Shown: in pieces, positions 1-6,783 of the stretch
Layout of the letters: every line of letters starts with the position of its first letter
How positions within the stretch are numbered: the stretch's first letter is position 1
NCBI GenBank assembly: GCA_934086355.1
Contig: CAKOID010000005.1
Span: 1-28,956, forward strand
Direction of reading: 5' to 3'
Length of the DNA: 28,956 nt
From: an uncultured Bacilli bacterium
Lineage (GTDB): Bacteria; Bacillota_I; Bacilli_A; RF39; UBA660
Made by a program: the position numbers and the translations under genes
The notes under the pieces: model-generated
Seen by the model: only the letters and a program-made list of their open reading frames with translations
Told to the model about the DNA's origin: nothing
Databases searched by the model: none

Positions 1-1
1 A

Positions 2-910
2 GACTACACTATGTATCCAATGGACTTTGAAGAATTTTTATGGGCAAAAGGTTATAGAGAAAATCAAATTGAAGAATTGTATAAATGCATGAAAGAATGT
101 AAACCACTTACTACTACTCAATTTGATGTTATGATGCATAATTTTAGAGATTATATGGTACTTGGAGGAATGCCTGCTATAGTTGCTAAATACATAGAAA
201 ATAAAAATTTTAGTGGTATCTTAACTATGCAAGAGCAAATTTTAATGGATTATGAAGAAGATATTGCTAAATATGCAAAAGGTTTTGATAAGGCAAGAAT
301 ACTTAATGCATACAGAAAAGTAGCAACTTTTTTAGGAAATGAAAATAAAAAATTTCAAATATCAAAGATTGCTGATGGAGCAAGAAATAGAGAATATAGA
401 GGAGTTTCTGATTGGCTTAGTGATGCCGGAATAATTAATATTTCATATTGCATGGAAGATTGTGCTTTGCCACTTAAAGGAAACTATAATCCAGAAAATT
501 ATAGATTATATTTTGCGGATACTGGGTTGCTTATTGCTTCGCTTGATGAAGAAGCACAAGATGATTTAAGAAATAATCAAAACTTTAACACTTATAAAGG
601 TGCAATTTATGAAAATGTTGTTGCAGATATGTTAGTTAAATGTGGCTATAATCTATATTTTTATAAAAATGAAAAAGGTACTTTGGAAATGGATTTCTTT
701 ATAAGAGATAAAAATTCACTTATTCCAGTAGAAGTTAAAGCAAATGATAATTCAACAGTTTCTTTAAATAACTTAATTGATAGCGATACTTATAAAGATG
801 TTAAATATGGAATAAAATTATGTAATAAAAATATAGGGTTTAATGGTAAATTTTATACATTTCCATATTTTATGACATTTTTACTTAAGAGATATTTAAG
901 AGAAAAATAG
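2..910 (+). CDS. DUF4143-type AAA ATPase, C-terminal part (5' end outside window)
   Basis: This is the back half of an ATPase of the 'ATP-binding protein, DUF4143' family: an AAA module followed by DUF4143 with a nuclease-like fold. The frame is open to the window edge. The first in-frame ATG falls inside the family motif MYPMDFEEFLW, which normally follows the Walker motifs, so the true start lies upstream. Visible parts are the end of the AAA module, a helical winged-helix-like region (ISKIADGARN), the YFADTGLL motif, and a C-terminal segment with E..MDFF and VEVKA that resembles a PD-(D/E)XK core. The usual role is unknown; such genes are common in accessory DNA. A terminator follows directly. 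The gene probably lies inside the element carried by the downstream recombinase, but the left boundary is not visible. Confidence 0.85.
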   Translation, partial: DYTMYPMDFEEFLWAKGYRENQIEELYKCMKECKPLTTTQFDVMMHNFRDYMVLGGMPAIVAKYIENKNFSGILTMQEQILMDYEEDIAKYAKGFDKARILNAYRKVATFLGNENKKFQISKIADGARNREYRGVSDWLSDAGIINISYCMEDCALPLKGNYNPENYRLYFADTGLLIASLDEEAQDDLRNNQNFNTYKGAIYENVVADMLVKCGYNLYFYKNEKGTLEMDFFIRDKNSLIPVEVKANDNSTVSLNNLIDSDTYKDVKYGIKLCNKNIGFNGKFYTFPYFMTFLLKRYLREK

Positions 911-914
911 AAAG

Positions 915-945
915 AAATAGAAGATAGAAGAAATTCTATTTTTTT
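915..945 (+). terminator. Rho-independent terminator after the DUF4143 gene
   Basis: An 8-bp stem (AAATAGAA with TTCTATTT) closes an 11-nt loop and runs into a T tract. It begins a few bases after the TAG stop. Confidence 0.7.
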
Positions 946-976
946 GTTTGAGTTAATTTAATTATAGTAAGAATAA

Positions 977-1025
977 AATTCTATAATTTAATATAAAAAT
1001 AACTCATATTATTTATTATAGAATT
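977..1025. repeat. 11-bp inverted repeat in the gap before the recombinase
   Basis: AATTCTATAAT and ATTATAGAATT are perfect inverted copies separated by 27 bases. They lie in the AT-rich gap between the DUF4143 terminator and the recombinase. The repeat could be a regulator or recombinase binding site, or chance in AT-rich DNA. Nothing resembling the missing 3' part of the coat gene is seen in this gap on either strand. Confidence 0.4.
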
Positions 1026-1063
1026 AGAAATAATAATATTTTTAATAATAGTGGGGTGATGAT

Positions 1064-1147
1064 TTGACAATAAGTAATAATATGATATACAATTTATCTG
1101 TACTAATAGACATAACACATATTCTAAAGGAGGAGTTATTAAAGTGA
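1064..1147 (+). CDS. Possible 27-aa ORF coupled to the recombinase (or its promoter)
   Basis: A TTG codon preceded by GGGGTGATGA opens a 27-codon frame whose product begins MTISNNMIYNLSVL. Its TGA stop overlaps the recombinase GTG as GTGA, the usual sign of translational coupling. Small SHOCT-like proteins often precede large serine recombinases in clostridial elements, and the NNMIYNL start resembles them, but the SHOCT helix pair is missing. The same TTGACA is also a perfect -35 box, with TACAAT 18 bases downstream or TATACA 16 bases downstream. The segment may therefore be the recombinase promoter and not a gene. The two readings cannot be separated from sequence alone. Confidence 0.35.
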   Translation: MTISNNMIYNLSVLIDITHILKEELLK

Positions 1148-2727
1148 GTTATGTTTATAAATGTGCTAGTTATTCGCGTCTTTCTAGAGAAGACGATAGA
1201 ATTGATGAAAGTTCAAGTATAATAACACAAAAGCAAATAATTAATTCTTTTGCTAAGTTTAATAATTTTAACATCGTTGAAGAATATACTGATGATGGTT
1301 ATTCTGGAGGTAATTTTGATAGACCTGGGTTCAAAAAAATGATAATGGATATTGAAGCGGGTAAAATAAATTGCGTAATCACAAAAGATTTATCAAGATT
1401 AGGGCGTGAAATATATAAAACTGGAGAATATATAGAAGAGTATTTTTTAGAACGAGGAGTAAGATATATAGCAATTAATGATGGTTTTGATTCTAATATA
1501 GGTGACGCTATGTTAGGAATAAGATTAGGTGTTAATGATTTATATTTAAGAGATGTGTCAAGAAAAGTTTCTTCCGCTATGAAAATAAAACAAGAAAAGG
1601 GAGATTATATAGGTAGTTTTGCATGTTTCGGATATAAGAAAGATACATTTAATAAAAATCATATTGTTCCAGATGAAAAATCAAAAGAAATAGTAAAAGA
1701 GATATTTAATATGTACGATAAAGGTTATACATTGTGTGAAATAGCAGATTATTTATCAAAGAAAAAAATTCCTATACCTCTTATTTATAGAAATACTACA
1801 AGTAATGCAAAAAAAATATCTGAAAACGATGGATATGGTTTTTGGAAACATCAAACTATAGTATATATTCTAACTAACCCAATTTATATTGGAAACATGA
1901 GACAACATGTAAATAAAAAATTAAGTTATCGTTCAAAAAAATTAGTGAAAGTACCTAAATCTGAACAAATTATAGTTCCAAATACTCACGAGGCAATAAT
2001 AGAAAAGGAACTATTTGATAGAGTACAACTAAAATTAAATAGAACACAAATAAAACGTAATAGAAATAATTCTTTTGAATATTTATTTAAGGGACTATTA
2101 AGATGTAAAGAATGTGGGAAGACAATTTCTATAAGAGTACAAAAAAACAAATATACTACTACGTTATTTACAAGATGTAATAGTTATTCTCAAAGAAGAC
2201 AATTTAGAAGTTGTACTCCACATTATGTTAATTATTCCATGTTAGAAAAAGATGTATTAAAAGCAATAAAGAAAATAGGTAAGGAATTTTTAAATAAATA
2301 TGATGAAGAAAAAATCGAATTAAAATGTAAGGCTTTAATAAATGATAGCGAAAAAGAATATAGAGATAAATTGAATGAGGTTGAACTTGATATCAAAAAA
2401 AATGTCGAAGCTATTTCCAATCTATATCAAGACAAATTAGATGGTGTAGTAGGTGTAGAGACATATAAAACATTATCAATTAAATATGAAAACAGAATTT
2501 GTGAATTAAATAAAGAAAAAGAAGAACTTTTAAGAAAACTAGATACATTAGATAAAAAAATAGATACAAAAAAATATGAAGAGTGTAAGAAAATAATAGA
2601 AGAATTTTTAAGTTTAAAAAAACCTAGTAATGAAACTATTAGAGAAATAATTGATAGAATAGAAATTTCTGAAGATAAGAAAATACAAGTTTATTTTAAA
2701 TTAAAACCACTAGAAATTAAGTGGTAA
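1144..2727 (+). CDS. Large serine recombinase (site-specific integrase/excisionase)
   Basis: A 527-aa recombinase that cuts and rejoins DNA at attachment sites through a phosphoserine intermediate. The N-terminal resolvase domain carries YSRLS with the probable nucleophile Ser14, the DDGYSGGNFDRPGF segment and the catalytic DLSRLGRE motif. It is followed by the recombinase domain (about 160-280), a zinc ribbon (CKEC near residue 325, with later cysteines), a long coiled coil and a C-terminal tail. The GTG start is supported by AAAGGAGG ten bases upstream. The length fits the TnpX/phage integrase group. The gene ends 15-20 bases before the point where spore-coat homology begins, as expected for an integrase next to its attachment site. 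Its relatives include SpoIVCA, which excises skin from sigK. Confidence 0.95.
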   Translation: MSYVYKCASYSRLSREDDRIDESSSIITQKQIINSFAKFNNFNIVEEYTDDGYSGGNFDRPGFKKMIMDIEAGKINCVITKDLSRLGREIYKTGEYIEEYFLERGVRYIAINDGFDSNIGDAMLGIRLGVNDLYLRDVSRKVSSAMKIKQEKGDYIGSFACFGYKKDTFNKNHIVPDEKSKEIVKEIFNMYDKGYTLCEIADYLSKKKIPIPLIYRNTTSNAKKISENDGYGFWKHQTIVYILTNPIYIGNMRQHVNKKLSYRSKKLVKVPKSEQIIVPNTHEAIIEKELFDRVQLKLNRTQIKRNRNNSFEYLFKGLLRCKECGKTISIRVQKNKYTTTLFTRCNSYSQRRQFRSCTPHYVNYSMLEKDVLKAIKKIGKEFLNKYDEEKIELKCKALINDSEKEYRDKLNEVELDIKKNVEAISNLYQDKLDGVVGVETYKTLSIKYENRICELNKEKEELLRKLDTLDKKIDTKKYEECKKIIEEFLSLKKPSNETIREIIDRIEISEDKKIQVYFKLKPLEIKW

Positions 2728-2906
2728 TAATTATGTCGTAAACGTATTATTAGCGGACGAGTATTGCATACTAGACAGCTAGGTCCTCCTCCAAGCATTG
2801 GTCTATCACAAGAATCTAAACAACTTTCTGGGCATGCATTTTGTTGTAGAACAAGTATAACTTTTAATATCTCTCCGATGCAATTTGTATTTTTTTCATT
2901 ACACAT
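2691..2906 (-). pseudogene. CotY/CotZ-like spore coat protein, 5' part only, interrupted by the element
   Basis: The first ~53 residues look like the start of a CotY/CotZ-family coat protein: Cys-rich, with NCIGEILKVILVLQQNA, then SCDRPMLGGG and CNTRPLI. Family members run to about 130-160 residues and continue with the core coat domain. Here the frame changes at about residue 54 into 18 residues read from the recombinase tail, then stops. Translation is well supported by GAAAGGGTGA a few bases before the ATG, and a sigma-K-like promoter lies just upstream. The missing 3' part is probably at the far left end of the element, so excision in the mother cell could restore the gene. It could also simply be a dead gene. 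Confidence 0.65.
2736..2762. other. Probable recombination junction (attachment site) in the coat gene
   Basis: Read on the minus strand, the family-like stretch CNTRPLI ends at about 2748, and the following residues (IRLRHNYYHL) come from element DNA. The crossover must lie near this point. The exact core dinucleotide cannot be set without the other junction or an empty site. Confidence 0.5.
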
Positions 2907-2937
2907 GTATAATTCACCCTTTCATTTATACTCAATA

Positions 2938-2964
2938 TATTTTATGTAACTTTTGTAATTTAGT
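2938..2964 (-). promoter_or_regulatory. Sigma-K-like promoter of the interrupted coat gene
   Basis: On the minus strand, CATAAAATA matches the sigma-K -10 pattern CATANNNTA. An AC sits 16 bases upstream, matching the short sigma-K -35. The predicted RNA start is about 25 bases before the ATG, with the ribosome binding site between. The short consensus can occur by chance in AT-rich DNA. Confidence 0.5.
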
Positions 2965-3016
2965 GATTTTATTTTTGTAAGTTTTATAGTATAATTAAAG
3001 TAGATGAGGTGATAAT

Positions 3017-3337
3017 ATGGCATGGCAGTATATTTTAATTGCATTTGTACTTTTAATAATATCTTTAATTATAGTAAAACTAAATAAGAAAAATTTTAAT
3101 TTAGAAATAAATAAATTAGTTCAATACTTAGGTGGTAAAGATAATATATTAGATACTGAAGTGAATATGTCTAGATTAAAAGTTACATTAAAAGATGTTA
3201 GTATAGTTGATAAAAATGCAATAGAAAAATTAGGAGCAAAAGGGATAGTTGAGGTAGATAATCAATTAAAAATAATATTTGGACCTGATGCTGTAAAATT
3301 AAAAAAATATATTAGTGATATGAAACATAAAGGATAA
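3017..3337 (+). CDS. Membrane-anchored PTS EIIB-like protein without the active cysteine
   Basis: A 106-aa protein with one N-terminal membrane helix (about 4-22) followed by a small domain. That domain resembles the EIIB domain of glucose-type PTS transporters: YLGGKDNI, RLKVTLKD, VDKNAIEKLGAKG and IIFGPDA align in order. In true EIIB the phosphorylated Cys lies in CITRLR; here the matching stretch is NMSRLK, with Asn in place of Cys, so phosphotransfer is not expected. A sugar-sensing or structural role is possible but unproven. The start has GAGGTGAT upstream, and a TATAAT box (2990-2995) lies before it with a poor -35. It is followed at close range by the next two genes, probably in one operon. 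Confidence 0.7.
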   Translation: MAWQYILIAFVLLIISLIIVKLNKKNFNLEINKLVQYLGGKDNILDTEVNMSRLKVTLKDVSIVDKNAIEKLGAKGIVEVDNQLKIIFGPDAVKLKKYISDMKHKG

Positions 3338-3354
3338 AAAGTAATGGTGATAAT

Positions 3355-3909
3355 ATGAAAAATATAGAATTAACAAAGAATCAAGTTAAAAATAAGAATA
3401 TTGTATTGTTAATTACAAGTACATTAACTTTATTATTAGGTTTATCATTCTTTTTTGATAAATATATTGCATTTCTAGATGGATGTCAGATATTTTATGT
3501 AGTAATGTTATTATATTTTGGAATAGAATTTGCAAATTATTTACTTACTAAAAAATATACAGGAATGCATCATTTATATATATCATTAGCGTGTATAATA
3601 GCAAGTTTTAGTGGTTTAAAATATATTAATGAACCATCTAATTATGTCATAGGTATTACATTAATAGGTTGGTTAATTATAATGCTTATAATAAAATTAA
3701 TAAAAATAGAAGAATTGAGAAGTAAAGTAAACTTTAGTATATTTTTTAATATATTTTCTATGAGTTTGTTTGTATTATTAGGTTTTTTAGTAGTAACTAA
3801 TATATTAGTTGGTATAAGTAATGAATGTTTAATATTAGGTTTCTTCTTTACTGCAAATGGTATTTTAAATTTGGTTGAAGTTATAGGGGATGTTAAATTT
3901 TCAAAATGA
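3355..3909 (+). CDS. Six-helix membrane protein, HdeD/DUF308-like
   Basis: A 184-aa integral membrane protein with about six hydrophobic helices: residues 19-38, 45-64, 73-92, 97-117, 126-150 and 155-175. The short loops and helix pattern resemble the HdeD/DUF308 group, with no charged active-site motif. Function is not known. It starts 17 bases after the EIIB-like gene, with GGTGAT before the ATG. Its TGA overlaps the ATG of the dipeptidase gene (ATGA), so the three genes are probably co-translated. The family assignment is tentative; that it is a membrane protein is clear. Confidence 0.75.
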   Translation: MKNIELTKNQVKNKNIVLLITSTLTLLLGLSFFFDKYIAFLDGCQIFYVVMLLYFGIEFANYLLTKKYTGMHHLYISLACIIASFSGLKYINEPSNYVIGITLIGWLIIMLIIKLIKIEELRSKVNFSIFFNIFSMSLFVLLGFLVVTNILVGISNECLILGFFFTANGILNLVEVIGDVKFSK

Positions 3910-4466
3910 ATAAATTAGAATTTATAGAAAAATATAAAATGTATGAGATTTCAGATAAAGAAAATTTTATTATAGACATTATTTATAATACAAATAATAA
4001 TTTTTTAAATAAAAAAATATATGAGAAACCAATTTGTATGTTAAGATACAATACTTTTTTAAAATTAAATAAGGCAAATAAAATATTAAATAAAATGGGA
4101 TATAAATTAAAAATTTGGGATTCTTTTAGACCTTTAAAATATCAAGAAATTATGTGGGAAAAATTTCCTAATGAACTTTTTGTAGCAAATCCCAAAAAAG
4201 GCAAATGTAATCATTGTAAAGGTAGTGCAGTGGATGTAACTTTGTGTACACTTGATGAAGAAGAATTAAAAATGCCAACAGAGTTTGATCATTTTGGAAT
4301 AGAAAGTTTTAGAAATAATTATGATAAATTAGATGAAGAAACAAAATATAATGTTTTATTACTTGAAAATACAATGAAACAGTGTGGTTTTAAACCTTTT
4401 TCTTCAGAATGGTGGCATTTTGATGATGAAGATGAGTATGAATTAATAAAAGAAATATTTGATTAG
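3906..4466 (+). CDS. D-alanyl-D-alanine dipeptidase, VanX/DdpX type (peptidase M15D)
   Basis: A 186-aa zinc peptidase that cleaves free D-Ala-D-Ala. Signature residues are in place: WDSFRP with Arg75 (transition-state Arg), HCKGSAVD with zinc ligands His103 and Asp110, and SEWWHF with catalytic Glu168 and third ligand His171. The length fits VanX/DdpX. There is no signal peptide, so it should act in the cytoplasm, recycling or reusing D-Ala dipeptides. No vanH/vanA ligase lies beside it, so nothing here supports vancomycin resistance. It overlaps the membrane-protein gene by four bases, and a T-box leader follows. Confidence 0.88.
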   Translation: MNKLEFIEKYKMYEISDKENFIIDIIYNTNNNFLNKKIYEKPICMLRYNTFLKLNKANKILNKMGYKLKIWDSFRPLKYQEIMWEKFPNELFVANPKKGKCNHCKGSAVDVTLCTLDEEELKMPTEFDHFGIESFRNNYDKLDEETKYNVLLLENTMKQCGFKPFSSEWWHFDDEDEYELIKEIFD

Positions 4467-4495
4467 TTGCATAAAATTAAAAATAGTGATATTAT
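4467..4495 (+). promoter_or_regulatory. Promoter of the T-box/thrS operon
   Basis: TTGCAT, a 17-base spacer and TATTAT, starting at the stop of the dipeptidase gene. Transcription would begin near 4502, just before the T-box Stem I. Confidence 0.6.
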
Positions 4496-4501
4496 ATTAT
4501 T

Positions 4502-4698
4502 CGTAAATCAGTGATAAAAGACATGATTAATATAAATGATTTTAAAGAGAGTTCATGGTGGGTGTAAATGAATAAATTATTATATTAATTACTACTTTTT
4601 AGAGACTTTAATAAAGTCCGGTTAAAAGCCGTTATTTAAATTAAGTATAGTTAGGATGGTACCGTGCTAATGCACTCCTTTGGTAGCCATCCTTTTTT
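4502..4698 (+). promoter_or_regulatory. T-box riboswitch, threonine specificity
   Basis: A leader RNA that senses uncharged tRNA-Thr and then allows read-through into the thrS operon. The 5' side has GTGATAAAAGA, then the distal Stem I signature AGAGAG..TGGTGGGTG. The specifier region reads ATTACTACTTT, giving ACU (Thr) at about 4591-4593 followed by the usual purine. A GACTTT-AAT-AAAGTC hairpin and a CGG/CCG hairpin follow. The T-box itself is AGGATGGTACCGTGC. The GGATGG-TACC strand pairs with GGTAGCCATCC (4682-4692) before six T's to form the terminator. All expected parts are present and in order. Confidence 0.93.
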
Positions 4699-4708
4699 GG
4701 AGGTTGAA

Positions 4709-4936
4709 ATGAATAAAGAGGAATATGATAATTTGTTAAAAAAGAAGAAAGAATTAAGAGATGAATTATTTAATTTAAGGTTAGATTATGAAATTAGTAA
4801 AAAGAATGAATCGAAGCAAAAAGAAATATTAAAAAAAATTAATGTACTGAAAAAAACATATGCACGAACCACTGTATTAATTACTGAATATGAAATAAGA
4901 AATAATATAGAAAAAGAAAGTAGGAAAAAAAGATGA
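4709..4936 (+). CDS. L29-like small protein, first gene of the thrS operon
   Basis: A 75-aa, highly charged, mostly helical protein. The stretch KELRDELFNLRLDYE, and later YARTTVLITEYE, match the two ends of the ribosomal protein L29 (uL29) helical hairpin, whose typical forms are ELFNLRFQ and IARIKTVLRE. The linker here is about six residues longer. The ATG chosen has GGAGG six bases upstream, immediately after the T-box terminator. An earlier in-frame ATG lies inside the terminator and is unlikely. The stop overlaps the thrS ATG. The normal rpmC lies in the large ribosomal operon, so this would be a second, threonine-controlled copy, or only a look-alike coiled coil. Confidence 0.6.
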   Translation: MNKEEYDNLLKKKKELRDELFNLRLDYEISKKNESKQKEILKKINVLKKTYARTTVLITEYEIRNNIEKESRKKR

Positions 4937-6696
4937 TAAATATAAAAGAAAATGAAAAATTAAATGTAATGAATCATTCTTGTGCACATTTAATGGCACA
5001 AGCAGTGAAACACTTATATCCAAATGCGAAATTTTGGGTTGGACCAGTTATAAATGAAGGTTTTTATTATGATATAGATTTAGGTGATGATGTGATTAAA
5101 ACAGAAGAATTGCCTATCATAGAACGTGAAATGAAAAAAATAAGTAAAGATGGAAAAAGAATTGTAAGACATGAAATAAGTAAAGATGAAGCTTTAGAAT
5201 TGTTTAAAGATGATCCATATAAAATTGATTTAATTAATAATATGGATGAAGATAATACTATAATTAGTTGTTATACTCAAGGAGATTTTACGGATCTTTG
5301 TCGTGGGCCACATGTAGACACAGTTAAAGAGCTTAAACATTTTAAATTATTAAAACATAGTGGAGCATACTGGAAAGGTGATGCAAAAAACAAAGTATTA
5401 CAAAGAATATATGGTGTATGTTTTGAAACAGAAGAAGATTTAAATAATTATTTAAATGAATTGGAAGAAGCAAAATTAAGAGACCATAGAAAAATCGGCA
5501 AAGATATGGAAATATTTATGACTGATGATTTAGTAGGTGCAGGAATGCCTTTATGGTTGCCAAATGGTGCAATTATTAGAAAACAATTAGAAAATTATAT
5601 ATATGAAAAAGAACAAAAACTAGGTTATAATCATGTGTATACTCCATGTGTTGGAACAGTAAACTTATATAAAACTAGTGGACATTGGGATCACTATAAA
5701 GAAAATATGTTTCCAATGATGAAAGTAGATGAAGAAGAATTTGTACTTCGTCCAATGAATTGTCCTCATCATATGTTAGTTTACAAAAACAAATTACATT
5801 CATACAGAGATTTACCAATAAGAATTGGAGAATTTGCAACTGATTTTAGATATGAAGCTAGTGGAGCAGTTAAAGGACTTGAAAGAGTTAGATGTATGTG
5901 TCAAAATGATGCTCACCTTTTTGTAAGACCTGATCAAATTGGTGATGAATTTAAAAAAGTAGTTAGTTTAATACTAGATGTTTATAAAGATTTTGGTATA
6001 CAAGAATATAAATTTAGATTATCATTAAGAGATAAAGAAGATAAAGAAAAATACTTTGATGATGATGAAATGTGGGATATGGCTGAAGATAAACTTAGAG
6101 AAGTTTTAAATGAACTTGGTGTAGAATATTTTGAAGCAATAGGGGAAGCAGCGTTTTATGGACCAAAATTAGATGTTGAAGTAAAACCGGCTGTAGGACC
6201 AGAAGTAACATTATCAACTTGTCAATTAGATTTCTTACTTCCAAGAAGATTTGAATTGTCATACATAGATAATAAAGGAGAAAAACAAATACCAGTAGTA
6301 TTACATAGAGCAATATTTGGAACATTTGATAGATTTACAGCATTTATAATTGAAGAAACAAAAGGTAATTTCCCATTATGGTTATCACCTCTTCAAATTA
6401 ATATAATTCCTGTAAACAATGAATATCATTTAGAATATGCAAACAAGATATATGATTTATTAAAACAAAATAATATAAGAGTAGAATTGGATGATAGGGA
6501 TGAAAAATTATCTTATAAAATGAGAGAAAGTCAAACTAAAAAAGTACCAGTGACTTTAATATTAGGTGATAATGAAAAAGAAAACAATACTATTAGTTAT
6601 AGATTATTTGGTACAAGAGAAACAACAACATTGAGTGTTGACGAATTTATAAATCATATTAATAAAACAATAAATGATAAAGATTTAAATATTTAA
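4933..6696 (+). CDS. thrS: Threonyl-tRNA synthetase lacking the TGS domain
   Basis: Charges tRNA-Thr with threonine. The 587-aa protein begins directly in the editing domain: HSCAH (His15, His19) and CRGPH (Cys123, His127) give the usual metal-site residues that remove mischarged Ser. The catalytic domain carries class II motifs, including RPMNCPHH, FRYEASGAVKGLERVR and VVLHRAIFGTFDRF. Zinc ligands are Cys277, His328 and His458. The anticodon-binding domain fills the last ~100 residues. The usual N-terminal TGS domain (about 60 residues) is absent, and the ATG overlaps the stop of the gene before it, so it was not missed. Motif RVRCMCQNDAH replaces the common RVRGFTQNDAH. Expression is controlled by the T-box. 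Confidence 0.97.
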   Translation: MINIKENEKLNVMNHSCAHLMAQAVKHLYPNAKFWVGPVINEGFYYDIDLGDDVIKTEELPIIEREMKKISKDGKRIVRHEISKDEALELFKDDPYKIDLINNMDEDNTIISCYTQGDFTDLCRGPHVDTVKELKHFKLLKHSGAYWKGDAKNKVLQRIYGVCFETEEDLNNYLNELEEAKLRDHRKIGKDMEIFMTDDLVGAGMPLWLPNGAIIRKQLENYIYEKEQKLGYNHVYTPCVGTVNLYKTSGHWDHYKENMFPMMKVDEEEFVLRPMNCPHHMLVYKNKLHSYRDLPIRIGEFATDFRYEASGAVKGLERVRCMCQNDAHLFVRPDQIGDEFKKVVSLILDVYKDFGIQEYKFRLSLRDKEDKEKYFDDDEMWDMAEDKLREVLNELGVEYFEAIGEAAFYGPKLDVEVKPAVGPEVTLSTCQLDFLLPRRFELSYIDNKGEKQIPVVLHRAIFGTFDRFTAFIIEETKGNFPLWLSPLQINIIPVNNEYHLEYANKIYDLLKQNNIRVELDDRDEKLSYKMRESQTKKVPVTLILGDNEKENNTISYRLFGTRETTTLSVDEFINHINKTINDKDLNI

Positions 6697-6715
6697 TTAT
6701 GATAAAAAACTAAAT

Positions 6716-6742
6716 AAAAGTAATTGAAATACATTACTTTTT
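6716..6742 (+). terminator. Rho-independent terminator of the thrS operon
   Basis: A 9-bp stem (AAAAGTAAT with ATTACTTTT) and an 8-base loop, ending in T's. It overlaps the promoter of the next gene. Confidence 0.75.
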
Positions 6743-6752
6743 ATTTTATAAT
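6724..6752 (+). promoter_or_regulatory. Promoter of the surface protein gene
   Basis: TTGAAA, 17 bases, TATAAT: a near-ideal housekeeping promoter built into the thrS terminator, about 25 bases before the start codon. Confidence 0.7.
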
Positions 6753-6783
6753 AATATTAGATTAAGATAAAGAGTTGATGCGA

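Larger units (their letters stand above)
1..2748. mobile_element. Right end of an integrative element (serine-recombinase type), left end outside window
   Basis: The segment contains the serine recombinase, the tiny ORF before it and, by continuity, the DUF4143 ATPase. The right boundary is inferred from the point where the CotY/CotZ-like reading frame on the minus strand stops matching its family and runs into the reverse complement of the recombinase tail. The left boundary is not in the window, because no continuation of the coat gene is seen between the ATPase and the recombinase. The size and other cargo are unknown. Confidence 0.55.

Noticed and set aside
977..1025. The 11-bp inverted repeat as insertion-sequence ends
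   Set aside because: The space between is only 27 bases, there is no transposase and no target duplication.
2764..2949. Plus-strand frame of 61 codons across the coat gene start
   Set aside because: It is antisense to the coat-like frame, which has a ribosome binding site and family motifs; this frame has neither.
3906..4466. VanX-type gene as part of a vancomycin resistance cluster
   Set aside because: No VanH, VanA/B-type ligase or VanRS genes are adjacent; chromosomal D-Ala dipeptidases of this type are common.
6095..6325. Minus-strand frame inside thrS
   Set aside because: Shadow of a well-supported gene, with low-complexity Leu-rich content.
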